Counted from the first letter of the stretch, positions 11,390 to 22,668 are shown. The stretch: 64,000 nucleotides of DNA from Ipomoea triloba (GCF_003576645.1 NC_044925.1:5732003-5796002); one strand, 5' to 3'. Numbers and translations: made by a program. Notes: generated by a model not told the origin, from the sequence alone.

Positions 11390-11924
11390 TTTAGTAATTA
11401 ACCAAAAAAAGTTATAATAACATTAATTAGTTGTAATTAAATTAAGTAATGTTTAATATAGGAAGTATTATATTTTGCAAAAAGGGGTCTACTTAATATT
11501 GAATTTTTTTTTAATGAGGTGACATATTCACCGCCGTTGTATAGCATATATACACCGGCGGTGCATCAAATATTTTTCCAAAAAATAATACATATGCCTC
11601 TCTTTAATTTATAATTCGATGTCTACAATGCCTTTATTAAAAAAAATATTCATATCAAAGAATTTAAAAAGAGATATAATTTCATTAATTATATCGTCTA
11701 TATTTTCTACAATGCAAAGATTCATTACCTTCAAATTTATTAATTAATTATATTTACTATATTGTTCATTGTTTTCTTTTTATACTATCTTGTAATTAAA
11801 TATCAAAGTTATACTAAAAAAACAATGTTATATATTTGTTTACCAAGTATTATTTTAATAACATTGAAAAAAAAACAGATTGAAGCTAATCATATTAACT
11901 ACTTAGGAAGATTTGTTGACAAAG

Positions 11925-12428
11925 TAGTATTTATTTATACTATCATTTTTAGACTAAGTATTTTGATTAGCGTTTTTATAAAATTGCAAACATTTATTTT
12001 AGTTACAATTATAATCAATCTCTCATATATTATCTTGCATAAATAAACTTTGAATTACCGATTTAAATAAATAAATTTAAAATTCAATTACATAGTATTT
12101 ATTTATACTATTATTTTTAGACTAAGTGTTTAGATTAGCGTTTTTACAAAATTGCAAACATTTATTTTAGTTACAATTATAATCAATCTCTCATATATTA
12201 TCTTGCATAAATAAACTGTGAATTACCGATTTAAATAAACAAATTTAAAATTCAATTACATAGTATTTATTTATACTATTATTTTTAGACTAAGTATTTA
12301 GATTAGCGTTTTTACAAAATTGCAAACATTTATTTTAGTTACAATTATAATCAATCTCTCATATATTATCTTGCATAAATAAACTTTGAATTACCGATTT
12401 AAATAAACAAATTTAAAATTCAATTACA
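11925..12428. repeat. 168-bp tandem repeat, three copies
   Basis: TAGTATTTATTTATACTAT starts units at 11925, 12093 and 12261, exactly 168 bases apart. The copies are nearly identical, so the expansion is recent. The array lies just before the proposed Helitron 3' end. The frame open across the first unit is low-complexity and not gene-like. Confidence 0.95.
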
Positions 12429-12741
12429 TATGCATGGACAACTCCTATATAATCTTGCATTGATATAGTTTGAAATACTTATTTAATACGGAGTAATAAA
12501 TATTGGGCATTATCTCATTCAGGACAGACAATGCGCGTGAAAAACAAGTTAAAATATAATCCTAACTAAACCCTAACCCAAAATTTCCTAGTTTCCTATT
12601 GTATTTCACATCTACACACGTCAGCTGTCTGTCTCACCCACACAAGAACGCGAGACTTGAATGAACTACGACGGTCTGAATCTCCGGCGACGACGACAAG
12701 TGCAACAAGTATTATTCTTGACTCTGACTCCTTAATTATTG

Positions 12742-13223
12742 CAGTGTTGCAAAAATCCCGCGCACTTAAGCGCCGATTAATCCCCTAGGCGTTAGGCGCC
12801 GGTCAACCGCTTAGTGTATCACCTTAGATGGTGGTATAGGCGGCTAGGCGACCACCTATGCTGCCTAATCTCTGCCTAGGCTGCCTAAGCACCACCTAGA
12901 CCGTTTAGGTGTTGACCGCCTAGGCCTCCTAGGCACAGACTAGGCCGCCTAACTAGCCGATTAACTATTGTTTTTTTTTAATAGGTTATTTCACTCAAAA
13001 TAACAGCACTTTGAGCGAAATAACCGTAAATTGTACAAATTCTAGATATTTTTTAGATTAATATTTTAGTATTAACTATTAAAGTATTATATAATTTATA
13101 ATTATTAGTCATTAAAATATTAAAAATACTTAAACAAATTTTAAAAATAAAAAATACACGAGCGCTTAGGCGCTAGGCGCTCCTAGAGCGCTCGAGTAGC
13201 GCCTAGCGATTTTTTCAACCATG
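12742..13223. mobile_element. Non-autonomous hAT element rich in CTAGGCG motifs
   Basis: The ends CAGTGTTGCAAAAATC and (reverse) CATGGTTGAAAAAATC form an imperfect terminal inverted repeat. AATTATTG is present exactly on both sides (12734-12741 and 13224-13231). An 8-bp duplication with CA-starting ends fits the hAT superfamily. The interior is AT-rich in the middle and carries many degenerate CCTAGGCG units near both ends (12780-12960 and 13160-13205). Relatives are seen near 21284, 26574 and 37264. No transposase. Confidence 0.85.
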
Positions 13224-14329
13224 AATTATTGAATGGTTAGTGGTAATGTTAGTGGTACTCTATCTGACTCCTTAATTAGGTTTCAGCACACTAGAATTTT
13301 TAACTCAAATATCACATTCTTGTTTTGGAAGGTCATAGCCAAATTAATCTACAAAGCTAACATTAGGAACGATAGGAGCATAGTAACTGGAACTAAAATG
13401 TTTAATTTTTAAATGCTACTAGTATTTTCGCCCGTGCATTGCATGGAATGAATTTTGTTATATTGTTTTGAGAATATTTAGATCGATATATAATTATATA
13501 AATTATAACATCAATATTATATAGTGCGAATGATGAAAATGGTTGGATCAATTATGTTTTCTAATGTTATCCTTGCTTGAATTCAAACAAATAATTGGTG
13601 AATTACCTGTGCGATGCATGGATAAATATTTTAAATTATATATTTAGATAATAAAATTAAAGATAGAATAATAAAAAAATTCTAATATTGAATGTGTACA
13701 ATTATTTTATTATGTGATTAGTGTAAAAATATCACTCAATATAATATTTGTTTTCTTGTAATATTGAATTGCTTGTAATATTTGTAAATATACTATTTAC
13801 CATCTAAATATAATTTTGTAAATATTTAGATCTAATTTCTAATAATGGCCACGAGATATTAAAATTATTTAATATCCTAATTTTATTGATTATATTGGAT
13901 GCATTTTATTGCCTTTTTAAAATCAACTCATTTCTTATTAACAGCTCATTTGTGCGAATAATAATAGGAAATTGTATGTTGCCAATTATATTTAAGGCAA
14001 CATATTCGTAATAGGAGTGATTTTGCATCGATAAAATGGAATCAGTATTCAGGACTATAATGGCTCCCAATAAAAGGGTGAGTAAAAAAAGGTATTAAGT
14101 GCCATTAAAGTGGACTAATAACTTATGTTAATAATAATTTGTTATCTTTTCTTCTCCCAAAATATTATAAATTGTTATCTTGTTAGGACAAAAGAATGAA
14201 TTTGAGGTTACAGCACATGTGGTCCGTTGGTCCAGTTAACACTCAAATTATTGTACCACTTTGAATTAATTTCTAATTTAATTTGGTCAATCAATTATGT
14301 GAACCATTGACTATACAACCGTAATCTAA

Positions 14330-14790
14330 TTTCGTCATTTATTTACTTTCCGTTATTTTCAAGGTTATTATTAAGTCATTTATCTACTTTCCGTTATTTT
14401 CAAGGTTATTATTAAACCTATTGTTTACTTATTCAACTTTAAAAAAAAATTGAGACTACTATACATGTTTGACTGAGCACCCCATAAAATTAATAAGACG
14501 TGCGAATTACAATATATGCTTTATCTCAACTAAAACTTTAATTTGATAATTAAACAGCACATTTATAATTTTATATTCTTTAATTTGATAATTAAACAGC
14601 ACATTTATAATTTTATATTATATGCTCAAGGAGCTCCACCTATAGATTAACATCACTTCATTGGTATTGATTGAGCTCCACCTATAGATTAACATCACTT
14701 CATTGGTATTGATTATTGAAATAGTGAGTCGTCCCATCACTTCATTGGTATTGATTATTGAAATAGTGAGTCGTCCTTAAACTCAATAAT
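14330..14790. repeat. Cluster of independent short tandem duplications
   Basis: Unrelated units are each doubled in turn. The first contains ACTTTCCGTTATTTTCAAGG (about 14345 and 14388). The second contains GATAATTAAACAGCACATTT (about 14540 and 14585). The third contains GAGCTCCACCTATAGATTAA (about 14630 and 14674). The fourth contains TGATTATTGAAATAGTGAGT (about 14708 and 14753). Confidence 0.9.
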
Positions 14791-15249
14791 AAAATTCCAC
14801 TACCTGTTTGACTGAACCACAATGAGCTAGGGAGTCTTAAATTGGCAGAAATTGGTTGCCCATTGAATCATCATTCGATTAAAATATATATAAAAAGTAT
14901 TTATTTTCTCCTATATATATCACCCCGCTCTCCTATATTATCTTAATTTAATTATATTAATTGGTATCACTTACCTTTTATTCCAATTTTACTTTATTAA
15001 AATATAATCAATCCTGTTATTATTTAAAATTCTTTTATCAATTATAATTATTATAATTAAAATTCGTAATCACAAATACAGTAGGTGAATTTGACGTTTT
15101 TTAAAGGCAAAATTACAAAATGATCTTATTCGCCAGAACTCAATTTATTATTTTGTAATAAACTGAACGAAAAGGAAATTGATTTGTCATAGTGAGATAC
15201 TCCTATAACACAAACAATAATGTAAGAAATTGACTGAAAATTCTTATAC

Positions 15250-15378
15250 TTAGCCCTTGCCGCCGGGCAACACACCCACCACCGTCGCCTCGTAGTAGGA
15301 TCCCACAAAGCCTTCCTCGTTGCTCAACACCTCCACCGCGTCGCCAATCCGGTACCCCACCGTGTTTGCAGTACTCAT
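15250..15378 (-). pseudogene. Agenet (Tudor-like) domain exon fragment
   Basis: From an ATG at 15378 the minus strand encodes about 42 residues, including YRIGDAVEVLSNEEGFVGSY and YEATVV. The [FY].[VI]GD.VEV.S.EEGF.GS[WY]YEATV pattern defines the first half of a plant Agenet module, which in intact proteins binds chromatin or other partners. The frame stops at GGKG, just before GTATAAG, which looks like a splice donor. A first coding exon, possibly with a mutated end, is therefore plausible. The rest of an Agenet gene is not found downstream. A frame extension upstream (MNSEPDF...) is probably 5' leader. Its location inside a Helitron suggests capture. Confidence 0.6.
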
Positions 15379-15929
15379 GGTTGTTGATTTTCCGGGAGAA
15401 ACCGATTTTAAGAGATAGAGAGAGAAAATAAAGGTAAAATCCGGCTCAGAATTCACAGGGAATACGAATTATGATTATAAGCAATAGTTTATATAGAAAA
15501 TAAGGAAGAAAGAGAGAGATAGAGGTGAAAAATGTAAGAAATTAAGAGGTGTGGAGATGGGGGAGTAGTTTAGGAAATTTGGCTGATTAGTAGGAGAAAA
15601 AAAAATAGGAAAAACATAATTACGCTACTGTTATAATTTATTACCATAAAATTAATATATTAATATGTTATAATTTCCTAGGCTACTGTTAGCCAAAATC
15701 CTCCAGGCTAAGATTAGGAAATATTCAATACGGCTATAAGAAATGTAAAATAATATTAATTCTATTTATACTATTACATATATTACAAATATATCACCAA
15801 ATATATCACACTAATTATATCACACCAATTATATCATCAATAATTCAATCACCAATTAATATTACCATATTATATTACCTATTTAACATTTTAATTTAAC
15901 ATCTAACCATAATAGTATTATAGGTGAAT

Positions 15930-15932
15930 ATA

Positions 15933-15985
<53 letters not shown>
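15930..15985. repeat. (AT)n microsatellite
   Basis: Alternating TA from about 15930 to 15985, with one TATGTA interruption. Confidence 0.95.
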
Positions 15986-15987
<2 letters not shown>

Positions 15988-16190
15988 ATAATTAATAAAT
16001 CCAATTATTCAATCACCAACATTTAACCATAATAGGCACACACGGGTGGATAATTAAGAAATTAATTAATAAATTAAATTAATAAATAAATAAAATAACT
16101 GATTTTACTAAAATGCCACTAACTTTGGGCGGGAAAGTTTGGAACGAGGATAATGCTTTTATATATAGTATAGATATAGATATAGATTAT

Positions 16191-17923
16191 TAGGGATTTT
16201 AATTGGACCTGAACTCGATGGACTGATCCGTTATGGCCGAAAAATTACAAAGTTAAAACTGAACAAAAGAAATCGTCCGATAAATTAATCAGACTGATCG
16301 GGCCGATCCTATAGGACGGGCAGGTAGCCCGCCGGGCTACCTTAAAAAAAAAAAAAAAAAACTAACTAAAACTAAAACTAGGGTTTTGGCCTCATGCTAA
16401 ATTTCACTTTCACTCTCTCCCGCTCCAAGCCTCCAAATTTCTTAATTTCTCTTCCCGAGACCGCAGTCACCGCAGATCCGCCGCCCGCAAGCCTCACGCC
16501 CCAATCGTTGCCTGCACGGCTGCACGCCTCACGCCCTCACGCGACTCACGCCCGCACCATTGCTACTCACAAGTGAATTACTACAGGTCTAGTGCACTCT
16601 GGTCTGCCTTATGCTGAATTTGAGCAATGACAGATTCTGCCTATGCCTTGATGCTGATTATGTTTTTATTTATGTGCATATAGTACTTTCAAATCGAACT
16701 CAAGAAACCAGTTATATGAACCTTGTTAGTTGCAGAGTGATATTGAGCATAGCAGTTCTAAATTTAATTTGGCCATAATTTTATCCGAATTGCATGCATG
16801 TATCTAGTCTAGTGATTGCTATTTGCAGGAAATAGTCTCTGGAAAAAGATTTCTATTTCTTCACTGTTGATATATTACATTTACATGTTATTAGTGCACT
16901 GTAAGTCTGTAATCACTGTTATTAAGTAGTGCACCCCAAAGTTCAAACTTCAAACTACATAATGTATGGTTAATTTCTTAATTTAAAATTCGACTTCTTA
17001 GTGTCTCCAATCTCCATTGCAACACCGCAGCAGCCAGCAGTCCCCAAGCGTCGGACTCCCGTCCCCAGTAGGCAGTGGGTAAGTTCACACTTCTACTTTT
17101 TTGAGTTTTTTTTTCTTAATAAATTGACCGGCTAAACCGCCCGTGGGTACCGGCATAGTTGTTTTTTCTCCGGCTAAACCGCCTGTGGGTACCGGAGTCT
17201 TGCTTGAAAATTTGAATGCTTTAAATTGTGAATGTGTATTGATTGTATTCTGTAATCTGTAAGACTGTAACTTTAATTGGATTTAGGAGATTAATATTCT
17301 TGACTTTTTACTTTATTTAATTTGTAATATTTGTATGATAAGAGTAAATTAATTTAACACTCTCTAGATAGTTTGTTACTTTGTTTAGGACTTTAGACTA
17401 GTGTCTTTCCTGTGCACCTGTAATCTGTTAAGTATGCAAGTAATGCAACTAGTGAACTAGACAACTAGTTTTGAGTTTTTGACTTTTGATAATGGGATTC
17501 CTATTAATATTTACTATTTAGTACTCCAGTAAGTAGTACTCCGTAACTAGTAAGGTTATTAATTTATTATGCATTGTATATTTGTATATGGATTCTGAAA
17601 ACAATCCAGTGAATCCACCAAACACTAGTTGAGTAGTTGTGGGTTTGACTTATGACTTGTGAGTGTTAATGTGTTATGTATAAATTATAATGTACATTGT
17701 ACTGCCAATGTTCATCCAGTGTTTCAGTTGACCCATTCTATTGGATTCGGATCCGGTTGACCACTTGATCCGTTTTATTATTTTTATCGAATGTAACTAT
17801 TCATTTACCAATAACCTGACGTTTAGGTTTAGGGCTAGGCCGAATCCGAGAATATAAATTAACCGACAGCCTGAATCTGATAAACCCGACAACCCGACAG
17901 GGCTGGCCCGATTGACATCCCTA
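16191..17923. mobile_element. Non-autonomous hAT element, about 1.7 kb
   Basis: The left end TAGGGATTTTAATTGGACC pairs with the right end, whose reverse complement is TAGGGATGTCAATCGGGCC. The flanking 8-mers TAGATTAT and GCTATTAT match at five of eight positions, consistent with an aged 8-bp duplication. GC-rich subterminal segments (GGACGGGCAGG, CCCGACAACCCGACAG) and a doubled GGCTAAACCGCC.GTGGGTACC unit (17131 and 17174) are typical of plant hAT derivatives. A 60-codon open frame at 16394 is Pro/His/Ala-rich without recognisable domains. No hAT transposase domain remains. Confidence 0.65.
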
Positions 17924-18134
17924 GCTATTATGTTTACATATATTGTTGTTATTGATGAATTTTCAAGACATTGTATTAAACTTATGTTAGATTTTGTAAT
18001 ATGATGATACATAGATTTGTTGTCTACTAAACTCCCGTGGTAATTTTGTAATTTTATTTGCTTTTTATTAAACCCTTCTCTTATTCTTATTAAGGTTTTA
18101 TAGAGAAGAAACAGAGAGTTGATCAATCCGATAC
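17924..18134 (+). promoter_or_regulatory. Upstream region of the WD40 gene
   Basis: AT-rich 210-bp stretch between the hAT element and the start codon, with a purine-rich leader (AGAGAAGAAACAGAGAG) just before the ATG. The hAT end lies close enough to contribute to the promoter. No defined motif can be assigned. Confidence 0.35.
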
Positions 18135-19798
18135 ATGAGTCTAATTGCCGGTTCCTACGAGCATTTCATATGGGGGTACAAACTTAAATCTCCAAAAGAT
18201 GTTCAAAACCTTGATTTAACTCCCCTCTTTTCCTTCCCTTCCCACCTCTCCACCATCAAATGCGCCGACGTTTCCGGCTCTGTCGCCGTCTCTGGTGGTT
18301 CTGATGACACCATTAAAATCTATGACCTCTCCACTTGCTCCGAAATTGGCTCCCTCCACGAATCTGCCACCATCAATTCCCTCGCATTCTACACCCCTCC
18401 GTCCCTCTCCTTCCCGCTCAACCTTATCTCCGCCGCTGATGACGGCTCAGTCTCCCTCTACTACGCTGATCCCTTTGTTCACCTCAAAACTGTGAAGGTT
18501 CACAAAAAAGGCGTCAATTCCCTTTCTATCCACCCCACAGGGGGGCTGGCTCTCTCGGTGGGCCAAGATAAATGCTTAGCTATGGTTGATTTGGAGAGAG
18601 GGAGGAGGATTTTTTACAACAGTTTGGGCAAAGAAGCCTCAATTGTGAAATTTAATGAAACTGGCAAAACATTCTACATGGTTATGGATGAAAAAGTTTC
18701 AGTATACGAGTCTGAGGATGCAAGAATAGTTTCGGAATTTAATAATGCAAAGCGAGTTCTATGTGCTGCTTCAGGAGAGGTAGGTGATTTCTGCACTTTG
18801 TTCTTCATATCTAGCAATTTTTTTTTTTTTTTTTATATTTATAGCATATGTTTGTGGAGTGTAAAGCGTTGGTCAATAGCGCTTCGTTTGGATTTTATAT
18901 AAACAATTTAATGGTTGCTTGCTGAATTTCATTCTGTTCTAAGATTTCGAAAAATGCTAGTTATTGAGGTGTATGGAAATTCCAATTACAATGTTGCATA
19001 TGCTGTAAAATCTATGTAACTGAGTTCAAAACTCTTGTCATGTACAAAACCTGTTTAATCAAAATTAGCAAATACTAGATTAGTAGATTTGTATTTTCAG
19101 ATTCTGATTATTTGTTCTGTTTAAATTAGTTAAAACCAGATTCTTAAGCTATTCCTCTCCTTTATTCTTCTCTCATGTTATTTCAATATGTTCTGATATT
19201 TTGCAGGGTGGTATATTGTTTACTGGAGGAGAGGACAGGAATATTACGGCATGGGACACAAAAAGTGGAAAAGTCGCACATAGGATTGATGATGCACATT
19301 CAGCCCGTGTTAAAGGCATTGTTGTACTCTCCAACAATGATGAAGAGTATCCATATTTAGTAGCATCTGCATCATCAGATGGCAACATACGTGTATGGGA
19401 TGTTCGCATGAAATCAAATCCACTGGCAATGGCCAATACAAAATCCAGGCTCACTTGTCTAGCTGGATCATCCATCAAATGTGAGTTCATAAAGGAATTA
19501 CATACTTTCTATTTCATCTTTCTTATTAACTTTACAAATCACATGGATTCTTACTTTGACTTGTGTTAGTGCAAGAAGTTGCTTGCTTTAAGTTATTGTT
19601 TAGAGGATTTTTATGCAACATATCATATGAATTTTCAATTGTTATTGCTACACCATTTCCTATTTGTTTATTATATCTAGATACTCTATTCCATATCTAG
19701 ATAGTCTTACAATATTCATTCCCTCTTCTTTTGCTTCAGATGGGAAATTCTGCTTCAAAAGAAAAAGAAGACGGAGCAGCGGAGTATTATTTGATTGA
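18135..19798 (+). CDS. WD40 protein of the PAK1IP1/MAK11 family, three exons
   Basis: Exon 1 is 18135-18779 (donor GTAGGT). Exon 2 is 19207-19480 (acceptor TTTTGCAG, donor GTGAGT, phase-0 junction). A likely exon 3 is 19740-19798 (acceptor CTTCAG), which ends in a short Lys/Arg-rich tail and TGA. The predicted protein is about 325 residues, near the family norm. WD-type repeats are visible at VSGGSDDTIKIYDLST, VHKKGVNSLSIHPTG, FTGGEDRNITAWDTKSGK and VASASSDGNIRVWDVR. In yeast and animals this family (Mak11/PAK1IP1) acts in the nucleolus in 60S ribosomal subunit maturation and can bind PAK kinases; that role in this plant is inferred from family membership. The start is the first ATG, in good context. 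The third exon is the least certain part, because C-termini vary in the family. Confidence 0.88.
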
Positions 19799-20259
19799 AT
19801 TGCACAGTCGTCTCTCTCCCTCTTTTCTCTAATCCCCTTTCTGACACATAACACCAGATTTTGTTAGTTGTGTAGGTTGTCTTCATATTTTAAATGAGTT
19901 ATATTATATGTACTCTCAAATTCTACTATCTTATTTTTACTTCATAATGTAGTAAATAATGATAGGTTATCTTGATCTTGTAGGTCATCAAGTATTTTCT
20001 TAGTTTGAGTAAACAGAATTCCTTATTTGCTCGTTAATCTTAATATAATAATATATAATTATCAAATTTTGCCTATATGTACCCAACTGGTATTAACTCT
20101 TCTCAAATTTTGCCTATTCATAAAATGTCCATATTATTATTGTTGTTTCTTATCCTTCCTTTAATAAGCTTTGATAGAATAAATAAATAATAGTTATTCA
20201 ATAATTTCACCACTATTAAGTTATTAAACAATTATCGAAACAATATACTAAAACTATAA
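19799..20259. other. 3' flank of the WD40 gene, no gene seen
   Basis: AT-rich sequence with possible AATAAA-like signals (for example AATAAATAAATAA near 20180). No coding evidence on either strand. Confidence 0.45.
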
Positions 20260-20697
20260 GGGTCACACTTGTGTGAGACTGTCTTACGGGTCGGGTCAGG
20301 TCGAAGCACCATGCAAATGTCACACTTATATGTGCAAATGTCATTCTTATATGCTCAAATATAATACTAATCAGGAATACAATTTTTGTTACTTATAAGA
20401 GAAAAAGTATTACATTTTTCATAATAAATAATGTTGACAAGTTTTCCTTACTTATAAGGGAAAATATAATACTTTTGTGGAAAAATGTAATATTTTTGAA
20501 TTGAAATGTAAAAAGTATTGTATTTTCCCTTAAAAATATTACATTTACCCTTATAAGTAACAAAATTTTCATTCCTGATTAGTATTACATTTGAGCATAT
20601 AAGTATGACATTTGTGCGTATAAGTGTTACATTTACACATTGATCCGATCCGACCCGACCCGTCTCACGGTGAGACGGTCTCACACAAGTTTTTGCC
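20260..20697. mobile_element. Long palindromic MITE
   Basis: The two halves are reverse complements over almost the whole length. The ends contain CACTTGTGTGAGACTGTCTT and (reverse) AACTTGTGTGAGACCGTCTC, followed on both sides by GACGGGTCGGGTC-like sequence. Next come units of the type TGACATTTG.GC.TATAAGTG. Flanks of the form AAAACTATA and AAAATATAA suggest an imperfect 9-bp duplication. A half copy of the same family lies in the lipase intron at 36999. No coding sequence. Confidence 0.85.
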
Positions 20698-20812
20698 AAA
20701 ATATAAATTAATATGGTGTCATTTAAAATATCTCAATAAGATATTTGTAAGTTGTAGCAATATTTTTTTACGGAGTATGTTTTTAATTTATTTATGCAAA
20801 CGCAATATAGAA

Positions 20813-20940
20813 GAAGGATTAATATTTGATGCAATGTATAGATGTTATACACTGGCGGTGAAGGAAAATATGTCACATCATTAAAAAACAAAGTTAATAT
20901 TGACCGAATTCTTTTTTTACAAAATATTTAAAATATGTAT
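20813..20940. mobile_element. Single end of a MULE related to the Pack-MULE at 9265
   Basis: ATATTTGATGCAATGTATAG, then GATGTTATACACTGGCGGTGA, then TGTCACATCATTAAAAAACA follow the order and spacing of the Pack-MULE inverted repeat at 9270-9360. No partner end was found, so this is a truncated element or a solo end. Confidence 0.7.
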
Positions 20941-21283
20941 TTATTAGAAAACTATTTTATTTCTAATTAACACAAGATATATCTACTTTCCTAAACATAT
21001 TTATTACTTAATTATTATATACGTAATTTCCTAAACTTTTTAAATTATTAGATACATTATTAATTGCATGTTCCCAAACAATTTATATATATTAATCACA
21101 TGTACAGTATAATTAGTTTAAATCTCTTAAATTAACATTAGTTTTGTTTAAATCTCTTAATTAACATTAAATTAGTATAATTAAGAATTGAACAGACTTT
21201 CTAAATTATTATATTTATAGTTCCATTTAATTTTTTTTTATTTTTAAATATTATTTAATGTTCATAATAATAATTCTCATAGT

Positions 21284-21345
21284 ATATAGCGCCTAGCGTC
21301 TAGGCAGTTTAGGGGCGGTGCCTAGGCGGTGACCTATAAAAACAG
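21284..21345. mobile_element. CTAGGCG-rich hAT fragment
   Basis: GCGCCTAGCGTCTAGGCAG and GGTGCCTAGGCGGTGACC resemble the subterminal arrays of the hAT element at 12742-13223. Only one end is present. Confidence 0.45.
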
Positions 21346-21374
21346 AAAAATAGTGTGAGTGTATGTCATTCATA

Positions 21375-21417
<43 letters not shown>

Positions 21418-21422
<5 letters not shown>

Positions 21423-21685
21423 CCTAATCATATGAGAACTATGCCCCCAAGTGAGAATGTGAGGACAAATCCAAACCATTGATCTGCAAGATCTGACGGA
21501 TGAGAAATCAAGTAAAAAATGAGCGGGGTCATTTTCATAAATATTATAAACTTTTAAAATGAGCGGGGTCATTTTCATAAATATTAAAAAATTTTGTTTA
21601 TTTCAACCGTTAGATCTACTAGATCAATGGTTTGGATTTGTCCTTACGTTCTTACCTGAGACATGGTTCTCACCTGATTAAGAAC
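21418..21685. mobile_element. Fold-back element flanked by (TA)n on both sides
   Basis: The left side (AATCATATGAGAACTATG, GACAAATCCAAACCATTGAT) is matched by the reverse of the right side (TTAATCAGGTGAGAACCATG, GACAAATCCAAACCATTGAT). The interior repeats AAAATGAGCGGGGTCATTTT twice. AT microsatellites abut both ends (21380-21417 and 21686-21703). This resembles rice Micron-type MITEs, which sit in TA repeats. No coding sequence. Confidence 0.7.
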
Positions 21686-21703
21686 ATATATATATATATA
21701 TAG

Positions 21704-22330
21704 ATTTTTGTTCAAATGCGGCGGCGAGCTCCTATGCGGTCATGCGGCCTAATCTGCACCGTCTAATTTTATTAATCCTACTGAAATTCGCATATGTTTA
21801 AGTGGGGTTAATATGGTAATTTTAGTATTTATATTACGTGAATTGGAATGGTGCATTTTAGTACATAGTGTGGTGCGTTTTAATACATGCTGTGGTGCGT
21901 TATATTACGTATGTTGGTGCATTAACTGTGTTGTGGAATGGTGTGTTTTAATCTATCCTCTGGTGCATTTTCATACGTAGAATGATGTATAACTGTGTTG
22001 TGGAATTATGTGTTTTAATACGTCGTCTGGTACATTTTAATACATTGAATGGTGTGTATTTTAACACGTGTTTCTAATAAGTGTGGTGCATTTTAATACG
22101 TATAATAGTGCATATTTTAACACATGTTTTTTAATATGTGTAAATAGTGTATGCTTATAATCTGACATGAGGTACGTTGTGGTACATTTTAATACGTAGA
22201 ATAATGTGTTTTATTAAGTATATTGATGAATTTTAAGTGAATATGTGCATTTGGTATATTGTATGGAATGGTGTGTTTTATCGGTCCTCTGATGCGTTTT
22301 AGTACGTAGAATGGTATCTTCTGTAACATA
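21704..22330. repeat. Degenerate TGGTGCATTTTAATACGTAG repeat array
   Basis: Starting after a TA tract, with ATGCGGCGGCGAGCTCC and ATGCGGTCATGCGGCC near the left, the segment carries many imperfect copies of TGGTGCRTTTTAATACRTAG at about 30-45 base spacing (about 21850-22320). It is probably the interior of another TA-flanked element. Its right limit is not certain. Confidence 0.55.
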
Positions 22331-22668
22331 TATATATTGCGCGTTGATTTGATGAGTTGATATGATCTAATGGCTGAAAATTAAAATGCTAATTAAAATG
22401 TATATATACACATTAGCAGCGAGTGATTATTTTAACATCTATCAACTGTAACACAAAAAATGTGATCAACTCAAGTCTGATGTTTAGGTGGATTGTGACA
22501 ATGATTTAGTGGCGACAGCTTTCTCTCTCTCTTTTTTTTTTTTTTTTTCAAAATTAAAGTACACTTTAATAATAATAATAATAATAAGAAACAACAATCA
22601 GAAGTATGATATATATAGTTGGGGATAAAATTAAAAAAACTCTAAAAACTACTCGCAAAACATTGGAA
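22331..22668. other. Intergenic DNA, microsatellites only
   Basis: Contains a CT/T tract (about 22522-22550) and an (AAT)n run (about 22567-22588). Nothing else recognised. Confidence 0.5.

Larger units (their letters stand above)
9265..11579. mobile_element. Pack-MULE carrying an LRR receptor-like protein fragment
   Basis: Terminal inverted repeats of about 170 bases bound the element. The left one begins GGAAAAATATTTGATGCAC and continues through ACAACGGCGGTGAATA; the right one is its reverse complement, ending at 11579. AAAAAATAA is present exactly at both flanks (9256-9264 and 11580-11588). A 9-bp target duplication with long inverted repeats is the hallmark of Mutator-like elements. No transposase is present. 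The interior carries a decayed LRR-RLP gene (9594-10720) and a nested hAT-like MITE (10736-11389). A related single end lies at 20813. The A-rich target makes the flank match somewhat easier by chance, but it falls exactly at the repeat borders. Confidence 0.88.
8879..12548 (+). mobile_element. Helitron-like element, interrupted by a Pack-MULE
   Basis: The 5' side reads A|TCTATCTACTATACTAATAA, typical of plant Helitron starts. The 3' side reads ATTGGGCATT ... CAATGCGCGTGAAAAACAAG|T, close to the 3' end of the Helitron at 22669-24224 (ATTGGGCATT ... CAACGCGCGTGTGATAACTAG|T). The usual CTAG has become CAAG. Removing the nested MULE (9265-11579 plus one 9-bp duplication) leaves about 1.35 kb. 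A 168-bp tandem repeat lies near the 3' end. No Rep/helicase is encoded, so it is non-autonomous. The pairing of these two ends is an inference. Confidence 0.5.
13419..16186 (-). mobile_element. Non-autonomous Helitron carrying an Agenet exon
   Basis: Read on the minus strand, the element starts at 16186 with A|TCTATATCTATATCTATAC and TATATATAAAAGCATTATCC. It ends at 13419 with CCATGCAATGCACGGGCG, AAAATA, CTAG|T: a short GC hairpin followed by CTAG, inserted between A and T. These are the structural marks of plant Helitrons. It holds an Agenet-domain exon (15250-15378), short tandem duplications (14330-14790) and an AT microsatellite (15930-15985). No Rep/helicase is seen. The whole span was defined by its ends only. 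Confidence 0.7.

Noticed and set aside
11762..12046. 94-codon plus-strand frame
   Set aside because: AT-rich hydrophobic composition, runs into a 168-bp tandem repeat, and has no recognisable domain.
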